Shown here in pieces: positions 26,287 through 34,299 of a stretch of DNA of 47,165 nucleotides; the stretch's first letter is position 1, and each line of letters begins with the position of its first letter. Origin of the DNA: an uncultured Methanobacteriaceae archaeon. Its GTDB lineage: Archaea; Methanobacteriota; Methanobacteria; Methanobacteriales; Methanobacteriaceae. The notes beneath the pieces were generated by a model that searched no databases, had not been told where the DNA came from, and saw only the letters and a list, made by a program, of their open reading frames with translations. The stretch covers positions 1-47,165 of the forward strand of contig CADBRM010000086.1 of NCBI GenBank assembly GCA_902797085.1, in the 5' to 3' direction. The position numbers and the translations under genes were made by a program.

Positions 26287-27567
26287 ATGAAGGTATATTT
26301 GGAATCACATGGTTGTACATTTAACCAAGCTGATGGAGAAATAATGGCAACATTATTGGAAGAGCAACATGAGTTGGTAGATAATTTGGATGATGCTGAT
26401 GTTATTATTTTAAATACATGTTATGTTAAATTACCTACTGAACAAAAAATGATTACAAAAATTAATAAATTCAAAACAGAATATCCTGATAAGAAATTGA
26501 TAGTTTCTGGATGCATGGTTGAAGTTGATCCTATAAGGCTTAACAAATTTGCTGGTGATGATTGTTGGGTTGGTCCTCATAAATTGGATCAGATAAATGA
26601 TGTTGTTGATAAAGCGGTAATGGGAGAAGTAGTGCATGAGTATGGTAAAACCAATATTGTAAAGGCAGGAAAAAATTACAAACGTTTCGATTCTTTAACA
26701 CACATTCTTCAGATTTGTGAGGGCTGTAATGGTGCATGTACTTTCTGTTGTACAAGAATAGCAAGAGGTTTTTTAATCAGCTATCCTATTGATGTAATTG
26801 TTGAAGAAGCAGAGCAAGCTATTCAAAATGGATGTAAGGAATTACAGGTAACTGCCCAAGATTCTGCATGTTTTGGTTTGGATAGTGGTGAATCTTTTTC
26901 GGAACTATTAAATCGTCTTGCATCAATTGATGGCGATTTTCGTATTCGTGTAGGTATGATGAATCCTAAAAGTTTAATCGGGCAGTTAGATGAAGTAATA
27001 GATGCTTTTAAGAATAATGAAAAAATATATAATTTTGTTCATCTGCCGATTCAGACGGGCAGTCCCAAAGTTCTTGAAGAGATGAACAGACTACATACTT
27101 TAAAGGAATATAAGGATATTCTCAACAAGTTTAAAAAGGAAATACCAGATTTGTCTTTTGCTACTGATATTATCATTGGGTATCCTACCGAAACTGAAGA
27201 AGATTTCCAGGATACGGTGGACTTACTTTATGAGATAAAACCTGATATTATTCATATCTCCAAATATATGCACAGACCCGGTGCAACTTCCAGTAATTTG
27301 AAGGAAATAGACCATAAAGTTATGAAAGAACGTTCACATAGAATTAACCAAGTAAAAACGGAAGTAATGTTAGAAAACAATAAAAAATATGAAGGTTCAA
27401 TACAAAAAGTTTTAATAACTAACAAAGGTGCTTCTGGAGGGTTTGTTGGTTATACTAATTCATATAAAAATGTTATAGTGGAAGATGTAGAAGTTGGTTC
27501 TTTTGTTGATGTAAAGATTATTGAAGGTAAAAGAACTTATCTACAATCTGAAAAAATAGATTTATAA
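26287..27567 (+). CDS. MiaB-like tRNA methylthiotransferase (e-MtaB/CDKAL1 type)
   Basis: A 426-residue radical SAM methylthiotransferase that likely converts t6A37 to ms2t6A37 in ANN-decoding tRNAs. The N-terminal UPF0004 domain has cluster ligands C10, C45 and C76. The radical SAM motif is C147-x3-C151-x2-C154, and a TRAM domain closes the C-terminus (KYEGSIQKVLITNKG...VDVKIIEGKRTYL). Two further cysteines flank the radical SAM motif (C144 and C155). GTGATATA precedes ATG 26287. It lies 14 nt after the zinc-finger gene, probably the same transcript. Confidence 0.92.
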   Translation: MKVYLESHGCTFNQADGEIMATLLEEQHELVDNLDDADVIILNTCYVKLPTEQKMITKINKFKTEYPDKKLIVSGCMVEVDPIRLNKFAGDDCWVGPHKLDQINDVVDKAVMGEVVHEYGKTNIVKAGKNYKRFDSLTHILQICEGCNGACTFCCTRIARGFLISYPIDVIVEEAEQAIQNGCKELQVTAQDSACFGLDSGESFSELLNRLASIDGDFRIRVGMMNPKSLIGQLDEVIDAFKNNEKIYNFVHLPIQTGSPKVLEEMNRLHTLKEYKDILNKFKKEIPDLSFATDIIIGYPTETEEDFQDTVDLLYEIKPDIIHISKYMHRPGATSSNLKEIDHKVMKERSHRINQVKTEVMLENNKKYEGSIQKVLITNKGASGGFVGYTNSYKNVIVEDVEVGSFVDVKIIEGKRTYLQSEKIDL

Positions 27568-27575
27568 AGATAATT

Positions 27576-27592
27576 ATAAATATATATTAAGA
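27576..27592 (+). promoter_or_regulatory. TATA box before the zinc-ribbon membrane protein
   Basis: TTATAAATATATATT lies right after the methylthiotransferase stop and about 25-35 nt before the next ATG. That spacing suggests a new transcript that may be almost leaderless; the ribosome binding site is weak. Confidence 0.45.
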
Positions 27593-27613
27593 GTAAGTAA
27601 AGAATTGATAATT

Positions 27614-28381
27614 ATGAGTTATATAGTATGTCGTAATTGTAAAAAATTTATTGAAGTAGATGAATCTCGTCCATTAAACTTTGATAAATGTGAAAACTGT
27701 GGGCATACATTAGAATTTGCCTGTAATAATACAGAGTTACAAATGATGTTAAATGATGTGCTAATTCCACAAATCTCTTATAATAAGGTATGTGCATCAT
27801 GTCATTCAGTAAATCCAAAGGAAACGGCATCGTGTCTACATTGTGGATCAACTAATTTACAATTGCAATACGATTTAGAAAGTATTCAACAGTATCAAAA
27901 TGATAAACAAAATATGGGAATTGATGCTATTAATATGGGTAATACAAGGACAATAATTATTAAGTCCGGAGAAAATTTTTCTCCTAAGAACAGTATTATT
28001 GTAAGAATTTTTTCATTGATTATAGGATTAGTTGATTTCTTTTTCTTTTCATTGATAGGAATTCAATATATTTTAGGTTCTTCTGAATTACCTAGTGATG
28101 TAATGGCATTTGCTACTCAAAATATGTATTCTTTAACTTTGGTGATTTCCGTAGCCTTGGTTTTATCCGGTTTGATGTCAGTGATGATTATTCCAAGGAT
28201 GAGCTATAGGGACTCAGTAGAAACCGCATCAACATTGGGTATTGTTGTTGGATTGATTACTCTTATAGCAGCTAAAGATTTGTTGACTGTAATTGTGGCA
28301 ATTGTTTTATGTACTATATTAACGAGCATTGGTGGATTAATTGGTGAATTTATTATTCATAAATTAACCCGTCGCTTATAA
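27614..28381 (+). CDS. Zinc-ribbon integral membrane protein, unknown function
   Basis: A 255-residue protein with two N-terminal C4 zinc ribbons (C6, C9, C26, C29 and C60, C63, C74, C77), a linker, and about four membrane helices from residue 130 to the end. No catalytic motif is visible. The combination suggests a membrane-bound regulator or assembly factor, but I cannot assign a family. ATG at 27614 is preferred; a TTG at 27605 is also in frame. The tRNA-Val gene follows 79 nt downstream. Confidence 0.7.
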   Translation: MSYIVCRNCKKFIEVDESRPLNFDKCENCGHTLEFACNNTELQMMLNDVLIPQISYNKVCASCHSVNPKETASCLHCGSTNLQLQYDLESIQQYQNDKQNMGIDAINMGNTRTIIIKSGENFSPKNSIIVRIFSLIIGLVDFFFFSLIGIQYILGSSELPSDVMAFATQNMYSLTLVISVALVLSGLMSVMIIPRMSYRDSVETASTLGIVVGLITLIAAKDLLTVIVAIVLCTILTSIGGLIGEFIIHKLTRRL

Positions 28382-28401
28382 TTTTTTTTACAGTACATAC
28401 C

Positions 28402-28416
28402 ATAAAGTATATATAG
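28402..28416 (+). promoter_or_regulatory. BRE/TATA promoter of the tRNA pair
   Basis: ATAAAGTATATATAG lies 44 nt before the mature tRNA-Val 5' end. It fits a BRE plus TATA box driving tRNA-Val and, 17 nt further on, tRNA-Phe. Confidence 0.55.
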
Positions 28417-28459
28417 TATGAGTTAGTAATATAGTATTAGTCTTTAAAAAGATATTTCT

Positions 28460-28531
28460 GGGCCGGTGGTCTAGAGGTATGATACCTCCTTGACGTGGAG
28501 GGGATCGCGAGTTCGAATCTCGTTCGGCCCA
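28460..28531 (+). tRNA. tRNA-Val (GAC)
   Basis: The acceptor stem GGGCCGG pairs with TCGGCCC (last pair G-T) and an A discriminator follows. The anticodon stem CCTCC/GGAGG encloses the loop TTGACGT with anticodon GAC. The T arm is GCGAG-TTCGAAT-CTCGT. No intron and no encoded CCA. Confidence 0.95.
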
Positions 28532-28548
28532 TAATTTATTTTTGTTTC

Positions 28549-28621
<73 letters not shown>

Positions 28622-28768
28622 TAACCCTTTTTTACTAAAACAACTATTTTTAAATCTATTGTTGTACTGTCAATATTTAATAATTCAATTATTTTTTTAT
28701 ATAAAACAAACATTATTAAAAAATAAAAAAGATATAACATATTATACAATTATTATTGAGGATTTATT

Positions 28769-29212
28769 ATGGATCTTGATAATTCAGTAGAAAAAACATT
28801 ATCGGAAATACAAAAAATAATGAATACAAATAGTATCATCGGTACTCCCATAACAACTAGGGATAAAACAATAATTCCTATTTCAAAAGCAGCTTTGGGT
28901 TTTGGTGTAGGAGTGGCAAATAATGAGGGAAATAGTCAAACTAATTTAGGTGGTGCTGGTGGTGGAGGTTCTATTGATCCAGTAGCATTAATTATAGTTT
29001 ATCATGATATTCCTGGACCAAATGGTGTTGAATTAGTTCAAGTTAATCAGACAGACACACCTTTAGAAGATTTATTGACCGGTGTAGGAAAAACTATTTT
29101 TAGTCTGTTCGAGAATTCCAAAGTAGAACCTGCTAGTGAAAATATTCAAGATAGTACTATTGATCAAATTAAAACTAAAATTAAACCAAAAAAGGACACA
29201 ACAAAAATATAA
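28769..29212 (+). CDS. GerW (YtfJ)-family protein
   Basis: A 147-residue protein of the GerW/YtfJ family, known from Bacillus spore germination but also widespread in non-sporulating bacteria and archaea. The family core is visible: an N-terminal helix, GTPITTRDKTIIPISKAALGFGVG, then a glycine-rich loop (LGGAGGGGSIDPVALIIV). The C-terminus after the core is charged and probably disordered. GAGGATTTATT precedes ATG 28769. The next gene is DUF2953-like, the same neighbour as ytfI beside ytfJ in Firmicutes. No sporulation role is implied. Confidence 0.88.
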   Translation: MDLDNSVEKTLSEIQKIMNTNSIIGTPITTRDKTIIPISKAALGFGVGVANNEGNSQTNLGGAGGGGSIDPVALIIVYHDIPGPNGVELVQVNQTDTPLEDLLTGVGKTIFSLFENSKVEPASENIQDSTIDQIKTKIKPKKDTTKI

Positions 29213-29269
29213 TTTTTTATTCTACAATAATAATTAAGAGTATGATTAAATTTATGAGATTGAAGAGTC

Positions 29270-29914
29270 ATGTTATTTGAAATATTGGTTATCCTGTTAA
29301 TTATTATAGTAGTACTCTTTTTTTTATTATTCTTTAAAACGTGGCATCTACATATAAATTTTAAGAATGATAATCTTGACTATGATTATGATATAAAAAT
29401 TATCGTATTGAATTTATTTTTTATTGTCAAATCAATAGAAAAAAACATTAATTTAATAATTCAATTATCTATTTTTAATAAGGATATTTCATTGGTTAAT
29501 TATACCTTTATCAGTAACAATTCAAAAAAACCTGAAAAAGATGAGGATAATACGGAGTTTTTATCAAAAATTAAAGAGTCCTATCCATTACTAAATGAAT
29601 CTAAGAAGGAATTATATGGAATAATTAAATTACTATTAAAAATATGTAAGTTTGAAGAGTCATATGCAATAATAAATTTGGGATTATCTGACAATAATTT
29701 AACAATTAAGTTTTGTAATTTGTTATGGGCTTTGTTTGCACCGTTATATCCCTTAAATTTCAGAGTCGTTTTGACACCGGAAATCAATCAAATGACTTTA
29801 AAATCAGATATGAATATTAAGTTTGATATGTTGTTTTTTAATTTTCTAAGGATTTTTTGGATAATTCTAAAAAATAAAAATTTACGAAAATTAATAGTAT
29901 TATTAAGGAGCTAG
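29270..29914 (+). CDS. DUF2953-like membrane protein (YtfI-like)
   Basis: A 214-residue protein with an N-terminal membrane helix (about residues 3-24), then a beta-rich region, a charged linker (about 84-110) and a C-terminal amphipathic/hydrophobic part. Layout and position directly after a GerW gene match DUF2953 proteins. Assignment rests more on layout and context than on a sharp motif. The ribosome binding site before ATG 29270 is weak. The small gene at 29923 follows by 8 nt. Confidence 0.65.
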   Translation: MLFEILVILLIIIVVLFFLLFFKTWHLHINFKNDNLDYDYDIKIIVLNLFFIVKSIEKNINLIIQLSIFNKDISLVNYTFISNNSKKPEKDEDNTEFLSKIKESYPLLNESKKELYGIIKLLLKICKFEESYAIINLGLSDNNLTIKFCNLLWALFAPLYPLNFRVVLTPEINQMTLKSDMNIKFDMLFFNFLRIFWIILKNKNLRKLIVLLRS

Positions 29915-29922
29915 ATGTTGTA

Positions 29923-30135
29923 ATGTTAGGAAAAAAAAGATTTTTATTGGGTTCTATTAAAGTTGGGGATAGGTTGTTGTATCCGATAGTGTCTTTAAAA
30001 GTTTTAACATATGATAATTTATTTTTAAGTGTGGATTATGATGTGTTGGCATTTAAAATAGTTGAAAAGGATAAAACTTATTATAAAAATGTCAAGCTAC
30101 CTGAAAAAGAGTTTGAAAAAATAAAAGAAATATAA
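29923..30135 (+). CDS. 70-residue protein of unknown function in the GerW cluster
   Basis: A short, basic, beta-strand-rich protein with no transmembrane segment and no motif I recognise. It starts 8 nt after the DUF2953-like gene, with GGAG at the end of that gene, so it probably belongs to the same transcript. It may be a third partner of the GerW/DUF2953 pair. The stop converges with the histone gene. Confidence 0.6.
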   Translation: MLGKKRFLLGSIKVGDRLLYPIVSLKVLTYDNLFLSVDYDVLAFKIVEKDKTYYKNVKLPEKEFEKIKEI

Positions 30136-30145
30136 AAAAAGATAG
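30130..30145 (-). terminator. T-run downstream of the histone gene
   Basis: On the minus strand, beyond the histone stop, the DNA reads CTATC followed by seven T, a plausible archaeal terminator. It overlaps the end of the convergent 70-residue gene. Confidence 0.4.
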
Positions 30146-30159
30146 GAATAATTACTTAT

Positions 30160-30369
30160 CTAGTAAAAATTTCTATAAGCAGCATCTATGTCTTCTGCCT
30201 TAAGTGTTTTTCTACCTGATTCTTTAGCATGTTCCATTGCTAGTATTGCTATTTCTTCAGATATTTGTTCTAAGTACTCTGATAATGCTATTTTTGCATC
30301 TTCACTTACTCGTTCTGCTCCACCACTTTTAATAATTCTTCCAAGTGGTGTTAAAGGTAATTGTGCCAT
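30160..30369 (-). CDS. Archaeal histone
   Basis: A 69-residue HMf-type histone with a single histone fold: LPLTPLGRIIKSGGAERVSEDA, a long central helix, and SGRKTLKAEDIDAAYRNFY. It packages DNA as dimers and longer stacks. There are no tails. A strong GGAGGTTCAGT precedes ATG 30369, consistent with high expression. A long AT-rich region lies upstream. Confidence 0.97.
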   Translation of the reverse strand: MAQLPLTPLGRIIKSGGAERVSEDAKIALSEYLEQISEEIAILAMEHAKESGRKTLKAEDIDAAYRNFY

Positions 30370-30817
30370 ACTGAACCTCCAAAATTTGGATATATAGATT
30401 ATATAAATATTCTAAATATTCTATAATTTTTATTAAATAAACATATTTTTCGTTTATTTTAATAGTTTGATTGAAATATTTTTTGTTTTTTAATTTTTTT
30501 TAGTTTATTCATACCTATTTTAAAGATATGTTTGTAATATTTAATCTTATCACTATTAAAATTCACTATCTTTATTTATTTAACTTATTATTAATAAATA
30601 CATTTATTTTTAAATGTATTGGGTTAATAGCATATTTTTTAGAGTATACTCTTAAATAATTAATTAAATATCAAAAAAGGTTTTATTAATTTTTAACAGT
30701 AATTTTATAATTTTTCCATCTTTTAATTAACTATTAAGTTTATTAAAATATGGAATTTATAATATTTTTTTAAGTATATTTTTTTTTTTAAAAAAAAGAG
30801 TAAATGGGGGTGATGAA
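30370..30817. other. 448-nt AT-rich intergenic region upstream of the histone gene
   Basis: No gene or RNA is recognisable here. It should contain the histone promoter (TATA-like ATATAATCTATATA on the minus strand around 30388-30402). A perfect 9-bp hairpin AATACATTT/AAATGTATT with a 6-nt loop is at 30597-30620. The T-run after the Tes-like gene is at 30779-30800. Confidence 0.4.
30779..30800 (-). terminator. T-run after the Tes-like radical SAM gene
   Basis: About 20 nt past the stop, the minus strand reads CTC and nine T, followed by a long A run. A likely terminator for the radical SAM gene. Confidence 0.4.
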
Positions 30818-32356
30818 TTATTTGCGTTCCATTCTTGCTTTACGGATATTTGCCATTATTTCTTTAGCTCTATCGGAGTCTAAAGGAATATTGAATTTTT
30901 CTTCAATACTTTCTCTGTATAAATTATTCATTGAACAGAAAGGTATGATTCTACCATCCGGAGTAGCATAGTGAATTACACATCTGCGCACTCTGTTCTG
31001 ATCAAAGTTGAAAGGATCCATAAAGTGCATACATGATATTAACAAAGCATTTACGTGGAATTCACCTAATGCATCATAATCTTGTTTTATGAATATGTTT
31101 TTAAGTAAGTCGATGATGTTGATATATGATGGTGATTTTTTGGTATCAACTGTTTTTGGTAATTCTTTTAGTGCACGAGCGATTGTTTTAGTTTTTGAGA
31201 TTCTGGAATTTTTTTGAATATCTGGAATGCTTTTTTCAATTAATTTCATAAATTTGTCTACATCAATGAAGTCTGTGATTGGAATTACAGTTCCATCTTC
31301 TTCTTTGAATACGTAAGTACCGATACCACAATGTTCATGACATGTTAATGTAACTTCAGCTTCCGTTCCACTCATTGCTGCAATTAAGTCGGAAATAGGA
31401 GCTACTGTGGATGCGGAATAGAATGCATCAGCGGTGATGTTGAAATTAGTTTGTTTTTCAACATTTTTCATAAAATCATCAATTGTAATACGTTGTTCTT
31501 CGACTTTGTCTGAAGGTGTTCTACCGGCAAAGGATACTGGTTGGAAGTTAACTCCTCTAATTACATCGATATTGTCTAGTGCAAATTTAATAATTTGACC
31601 TACTTGGTCATTGTTGATTCCTTTTACTAAAGTAGGAACTAATACAATTCCAAGACGTGCTTTTCTACAATTTTCTATTGCTTCTAGTTTTTTACTTAAT
31701 ATGTTAGCGTTACGTGTTTTGATGTATGGTTCTTCAGTAACACCATCAAATTGTAAATAAATTGTATTAAGTCCTGCTTCTTTAAGTTCTTTTGCTAAAT
31801 TTTCATCATTTGCTAATGCTAAACCATTTGTTGCTATCTGTGTATGGGTGAATCCTTCTTCTTTAGCAATTTTTATCAAGTCTACTATATCATCTCTTAC
31901 AGTAGGTTCTCCACCGGAGAATTGTATTGCAGGAGTAGCGACTGGCTGGTTTTTCCTTAAATTTTTAAGCATTTGTCTGATTTCATCTTGTGACGGTTCA
32001 TACAAAGTTCCAGAAGTTGCTGCATTTGCGAAACAAATAGGACATTGTAAATTACATCTATTTGTAACATCGATTAGACCTAGTATTGTTTGACTTTCAT
32101 GTTCTTTACATAAACCGCAATTTGAAGGACAATCTCCTGTAATATTTTCATTTAAATTTGTTAATTGGTGTGGTTCCGCACCATATTTTAAAGCTTTTTT
32201 ATAAGCTTCCTCATCATGCCAGTATGTGTTATTAAAAAATCCATGTTCTGGGCATGTTTTTTTGATGTATATGGCATTATTTTCAGTATATACTTCTGCG
32301 TCCAAAATTTTTAGACATTCTGGGCATAAACTTTTCGTTTTAGAGATTGTTGCTAT
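30818..32356 (-). CDS. Radical SAM protein, tetraether lipid synthase (Tes)-like
   Basis: With the start taken at 32356 the protein has 512 residues. Cys-rich segments: LCPECLKI (C11, C14) with TCPEHG (C35); DCPSNCGLCKEH (C76, C80, C83); radical SAM NRCNLQCPICFA (C101, C105, C108); then CHEHCG and a C-terminal CVIHYATPDGRIIPFC. This multi-cluster layout matches Tes/GDGT-MAS (MJ0619 type), which couples archaeol chains into tetraether lipids. The first canonical start is TTG at 32305, which would remove C11 and C14. GGAGG (32368-32364) lies 7 nt before an in-frame ATA at 32356. CarS is divergent next door. Other Tes-like radical SAM paralogues remain possible. Confidence 0.82.
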   Translation of the reverse strand: MATISKTKSLCPECLKILDAEVYTENNAIYIKKTCPEHGFFNNTYWHDEEAYKKALKYGAEPHQLTNLNENITGDCPSNCGLCKEHESQTILGLIDVTNRCNLQCPICFANAATSGTLYEPSQDEIRQMLKNLRKNQPVATPAIQFSGGEPTVRDDIVDLIKIAKEEGFTHTQIATNGLALANDENLAKELKEAGLNTIYLQFDGVTEEPYIKTRNANILSKKLEAIENCRKARLGIVLVPTLVKGINNDQVGQIIKFALDNIDVIRGVNFQPVSFAGRTPSDKVEEQRITIDDFMKNVEKQTNFNITADAFYSASTVAPISDLIAAMSGTEAEVTLTCHEHCGIGTYVFKEEDGTVIPITDFIDVDKFMKLIEKSIPDIQKNSRISKTKTIARALKELPKTVDTKKSPSYINIIDLLKNIFIKQDYDALGEFHVNALLISCMHFMDPFNFDQNRVRRCVIHYATPDGRIIPFCSMNNLYRESIEEKFNIPLDSDRAKEIMANIRKARMERK

Positions 32357-32684
32357 ATTAATCCCTCCCCTAAAAAATTTTTTTATATATTAATAACGAT
32401 TTCTTTATGATATTCAGTTAAATTATTATAAAATTAATATTATATATAAATTATGTTATTTATTTAATATATTTATTATGTATTATTTGGAAATATTTTT
32501 GAATAATGTTTATAGATTCATTAAGGTTTTTTTTTCATTTACAATAATAAATATTCAGTATTTTGTCTATATTTTTGTTTTTTAATCTTATTTTACTAAA
32601 TTGTTATTCTTTGATGAAGAAAATTATTTATAAATTAATTTAAAGATAATGTATTATATTTAATAAAAAAAATCGTGGTTAAAA
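32357..32684. promoter_or_regulatory. Divergent intergenic region between the Tes-like gene and carS
   Basis: About 330 nt of very AT-rich DNA between two membrane-lipid genes. Apart from GGGGAGGG before the radical SAM gene and TATA-like stretches, I see no structured RNA or clear repeat. It probably holds both promoters. Confidence 0.4.
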
Positions 32685-33248
32685 ATGGATGTTCTAACAA
32701 TAATAATATATTCGATATACTTAATGATTCCAGCTTATTTTTCCAATGGTTCTGCTTTGGTCTTTGGTGGGGGTACACCTATGGACTTTGGAAAGAATGC
32801 ATGGGATAATCGTAGGTTAATTGGTGATGGCTGTACTTGGAGAGGTCTTATTGGCGGCGGATTGTTAGGTATGGTTGTTGGAGGTATTCTAGGGCTTTTG
32901 GCCAGTTATGGTATTGCTACATATTATTTTAATCTGTCTGCTTCCCAAATAACTTTAATTTCGGGGAATATTCCTCAAGGACTCTTGGTGGGTGGATTGT
33001 TGGGATTTGGAGCATTGATCGGTGATGCAATAGGCAGTTTCATTAAAAGAAGATTAAATTTTGAAAGAGGAAAACCGGTTCCATTATTGGATCAATTGGA
33101 TTTTGTAGTATTCGCATTGCTCTTTGTTTCATTTGTAATTAATTTAAGTTGGGAAATGATTTTAATTATCTTATTTGTAAGCATATTTTTACACTTAGGA
33201 GCAAATATTTTTGCATATTTGATTAATTTGAAAGATGTATGGTATTAA
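32685..33248 (+). CDS. carS: CDP-archaeol synthase
   Basis: A 187-residue integral membrane enzyme that activates digeranylgeranylglyceryl phosphate with CTP to give CDP-archaeol, the precursor of archaeal polar lipids. It has about five membrane helices and the family motifs [34 protein letters not shown], and [19 protein letters not shown] followed by LLDQLDF. The start at ATG 32685 has only a weak ribosome binding site. It converges with mfnF (4 nt between stops) and is divergent from the Tes-like gene. Confidence 0.95.
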   Translation: MDVLTIIIYSIYLMIPAYFSNGSALVFGGGTPMDFGKNAWDNRRLIGDGCTWRGLIGGGLLGMVVGGILGLLASYGIATYYFNLSASQITLISGNIPQGLLVGGLLGFGALIGDAIGSFIKRRLNFERGKPVPLLDQLDFVVFALLFVSFVINLSWEMILIILFVSIFLHLGANIFAYLINLKDVWY

Positions 33249-33252
33249 CCAT

Positions 33253-34299
33253 TCATATTTTTTCAATTAAATTAATTTCCGCATTAATGCTATCTAAGTA
33301 CATTTGTATTGCACCTATGGCAGTTAATACGTTACTTGCTTTTTTTGAAATGAAATTTTCGAGATAAATGGTTTTTAAATTTAATTTTTTTGCTGCAAGT
33401 CCACAAAGATTTGCTTTGCCTATTGATGTAATTAGTACCGTATGGATGTCTGTTCTTTCAACAACTTGCTTGAGACCATCATAAATCTGTTCTATCTGTT
33501 TTTCTTTAATATATTCTGCTAATTTCGTTATTTCTTGATCTTCTAAATTATCTAAATCAGCACAAACTAATCTTGCTAAACGTCGTTTACATGATATCAG
33601 GTCTTTTGTGTTTCCATCGGGCGTATCACAGGTATAATCTTCTTCAGTAATATTTCCCAGTATCCTATACATATCTGCACTGATGGTGAATAATTCACTG
33701 CTTACTCTGGTTTTTTTATTTTTTATAGGAACAGTATGTACTATTGATGCTAAATTGGTTCGTAACATTCCGGTATAAACTAGTTCTCCTGATGATAAAC
33801 GTTCTAAATCACTATGACCTAATGCATTCTCTTTAGAGTTTATTATTGGAATAATGTCTGTTGTAGTGGAACCAATGTCCATGAAAATACAATTTGGTTC
33901 AATATATTTAATTATTGCTGCGGTTCCAATCCAATTTGCAGCAGCAGCACTGAGAGGTTTTTTTTGAAGTTCGGAATAAGTTTTTAATCCTTCAAAAGTT
34001 ACAAAGTATACTTCTTTGTTATAGAAAACTTCCATTACTTTATTTGCGATATCGGTTACACCTTCTTTTTTGCTTGTATATCCATCGGATAACTCTGCAG
34101 TCATAGATACGCATACAACATTGATGTTTGTTTCATCTCTAATTATTTTTCTTAAACATCTCTGTAGTTTATCATTTTCTTTCCACATTGGAAAGTATTT
34201 TCTATTGTTTTTTATGGAAACAACATTGTCATTTCCGTCAATTTCGATGATAGTAGAATCGGTATTTGCACCACCGATATCGAGTCCTAATATTTTCAT
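33253..34299 (-). CDS. mfnF: Methanofuran biosynthesis ASKHA-fold enzyme, MfnF-like
   Basis: A 348-residue hydantoinase/oxoprolinase-like ASKHA protein. Phosphate-1 motif LGLDIGGANTDSTIIE is at residues 4-19; phosphate-2 is IFMDIGSTTTDIIPI. This family includes MfnF, which joins the aminomethylfuran unit to gamma-glutamyltyramine in methanofuran synthesis. The call is supported by context: its ATG overlaps the stop of the MfnD-like ATP-grasp gene by 4 nt. It is the last gene of the truA-wecB-wecC-mfnD-mfnF run. Confidence 0.88.
   Translation of the reverse strand: MKILGLDIGGANTDSTIIEIDGNDNVVSIKNNRKYFPMWKENDKLQRCLRKIIRDETNINVVCVSMTAELSDGYTSKKEGVTDIANKVMEVFYNKEVYFVTFEGLKTYSELQKKPLSAAAANWIGTAAIIKYIEPNCIFMDIGSTTTDIIPIINSKENALGHSDLERLSSGELVYTGMLRTNLASIVHTVPIKNKKTRVSSELFTISADMYRILGNITEEDYTCDTPDGNTKDLISCKRRLARLVCADLDNLEDQEITKLAEYIKEKQIEQIYDGLKQVVERTDIHTVLITSIGKANLCGLAAKKLNLKTIYLENFISKKASNVLTAIGAIQMYLDSINAEINLIEKI

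Noticed and set aside
28769-29914. Evidence for sporulation genes
   Set aside because: GerW and DUF2953 occur in many non-sporulating organisms; nothing else here suggests spores.
30597-30620. 9-bp hairpin as a terminator or small RNA
   Set aside because: The stem is almost all A/T, lies about 200 nt from either gene, and has no T-run after it on the strand of transcription; I keep it only as a note in the intergenic entry.
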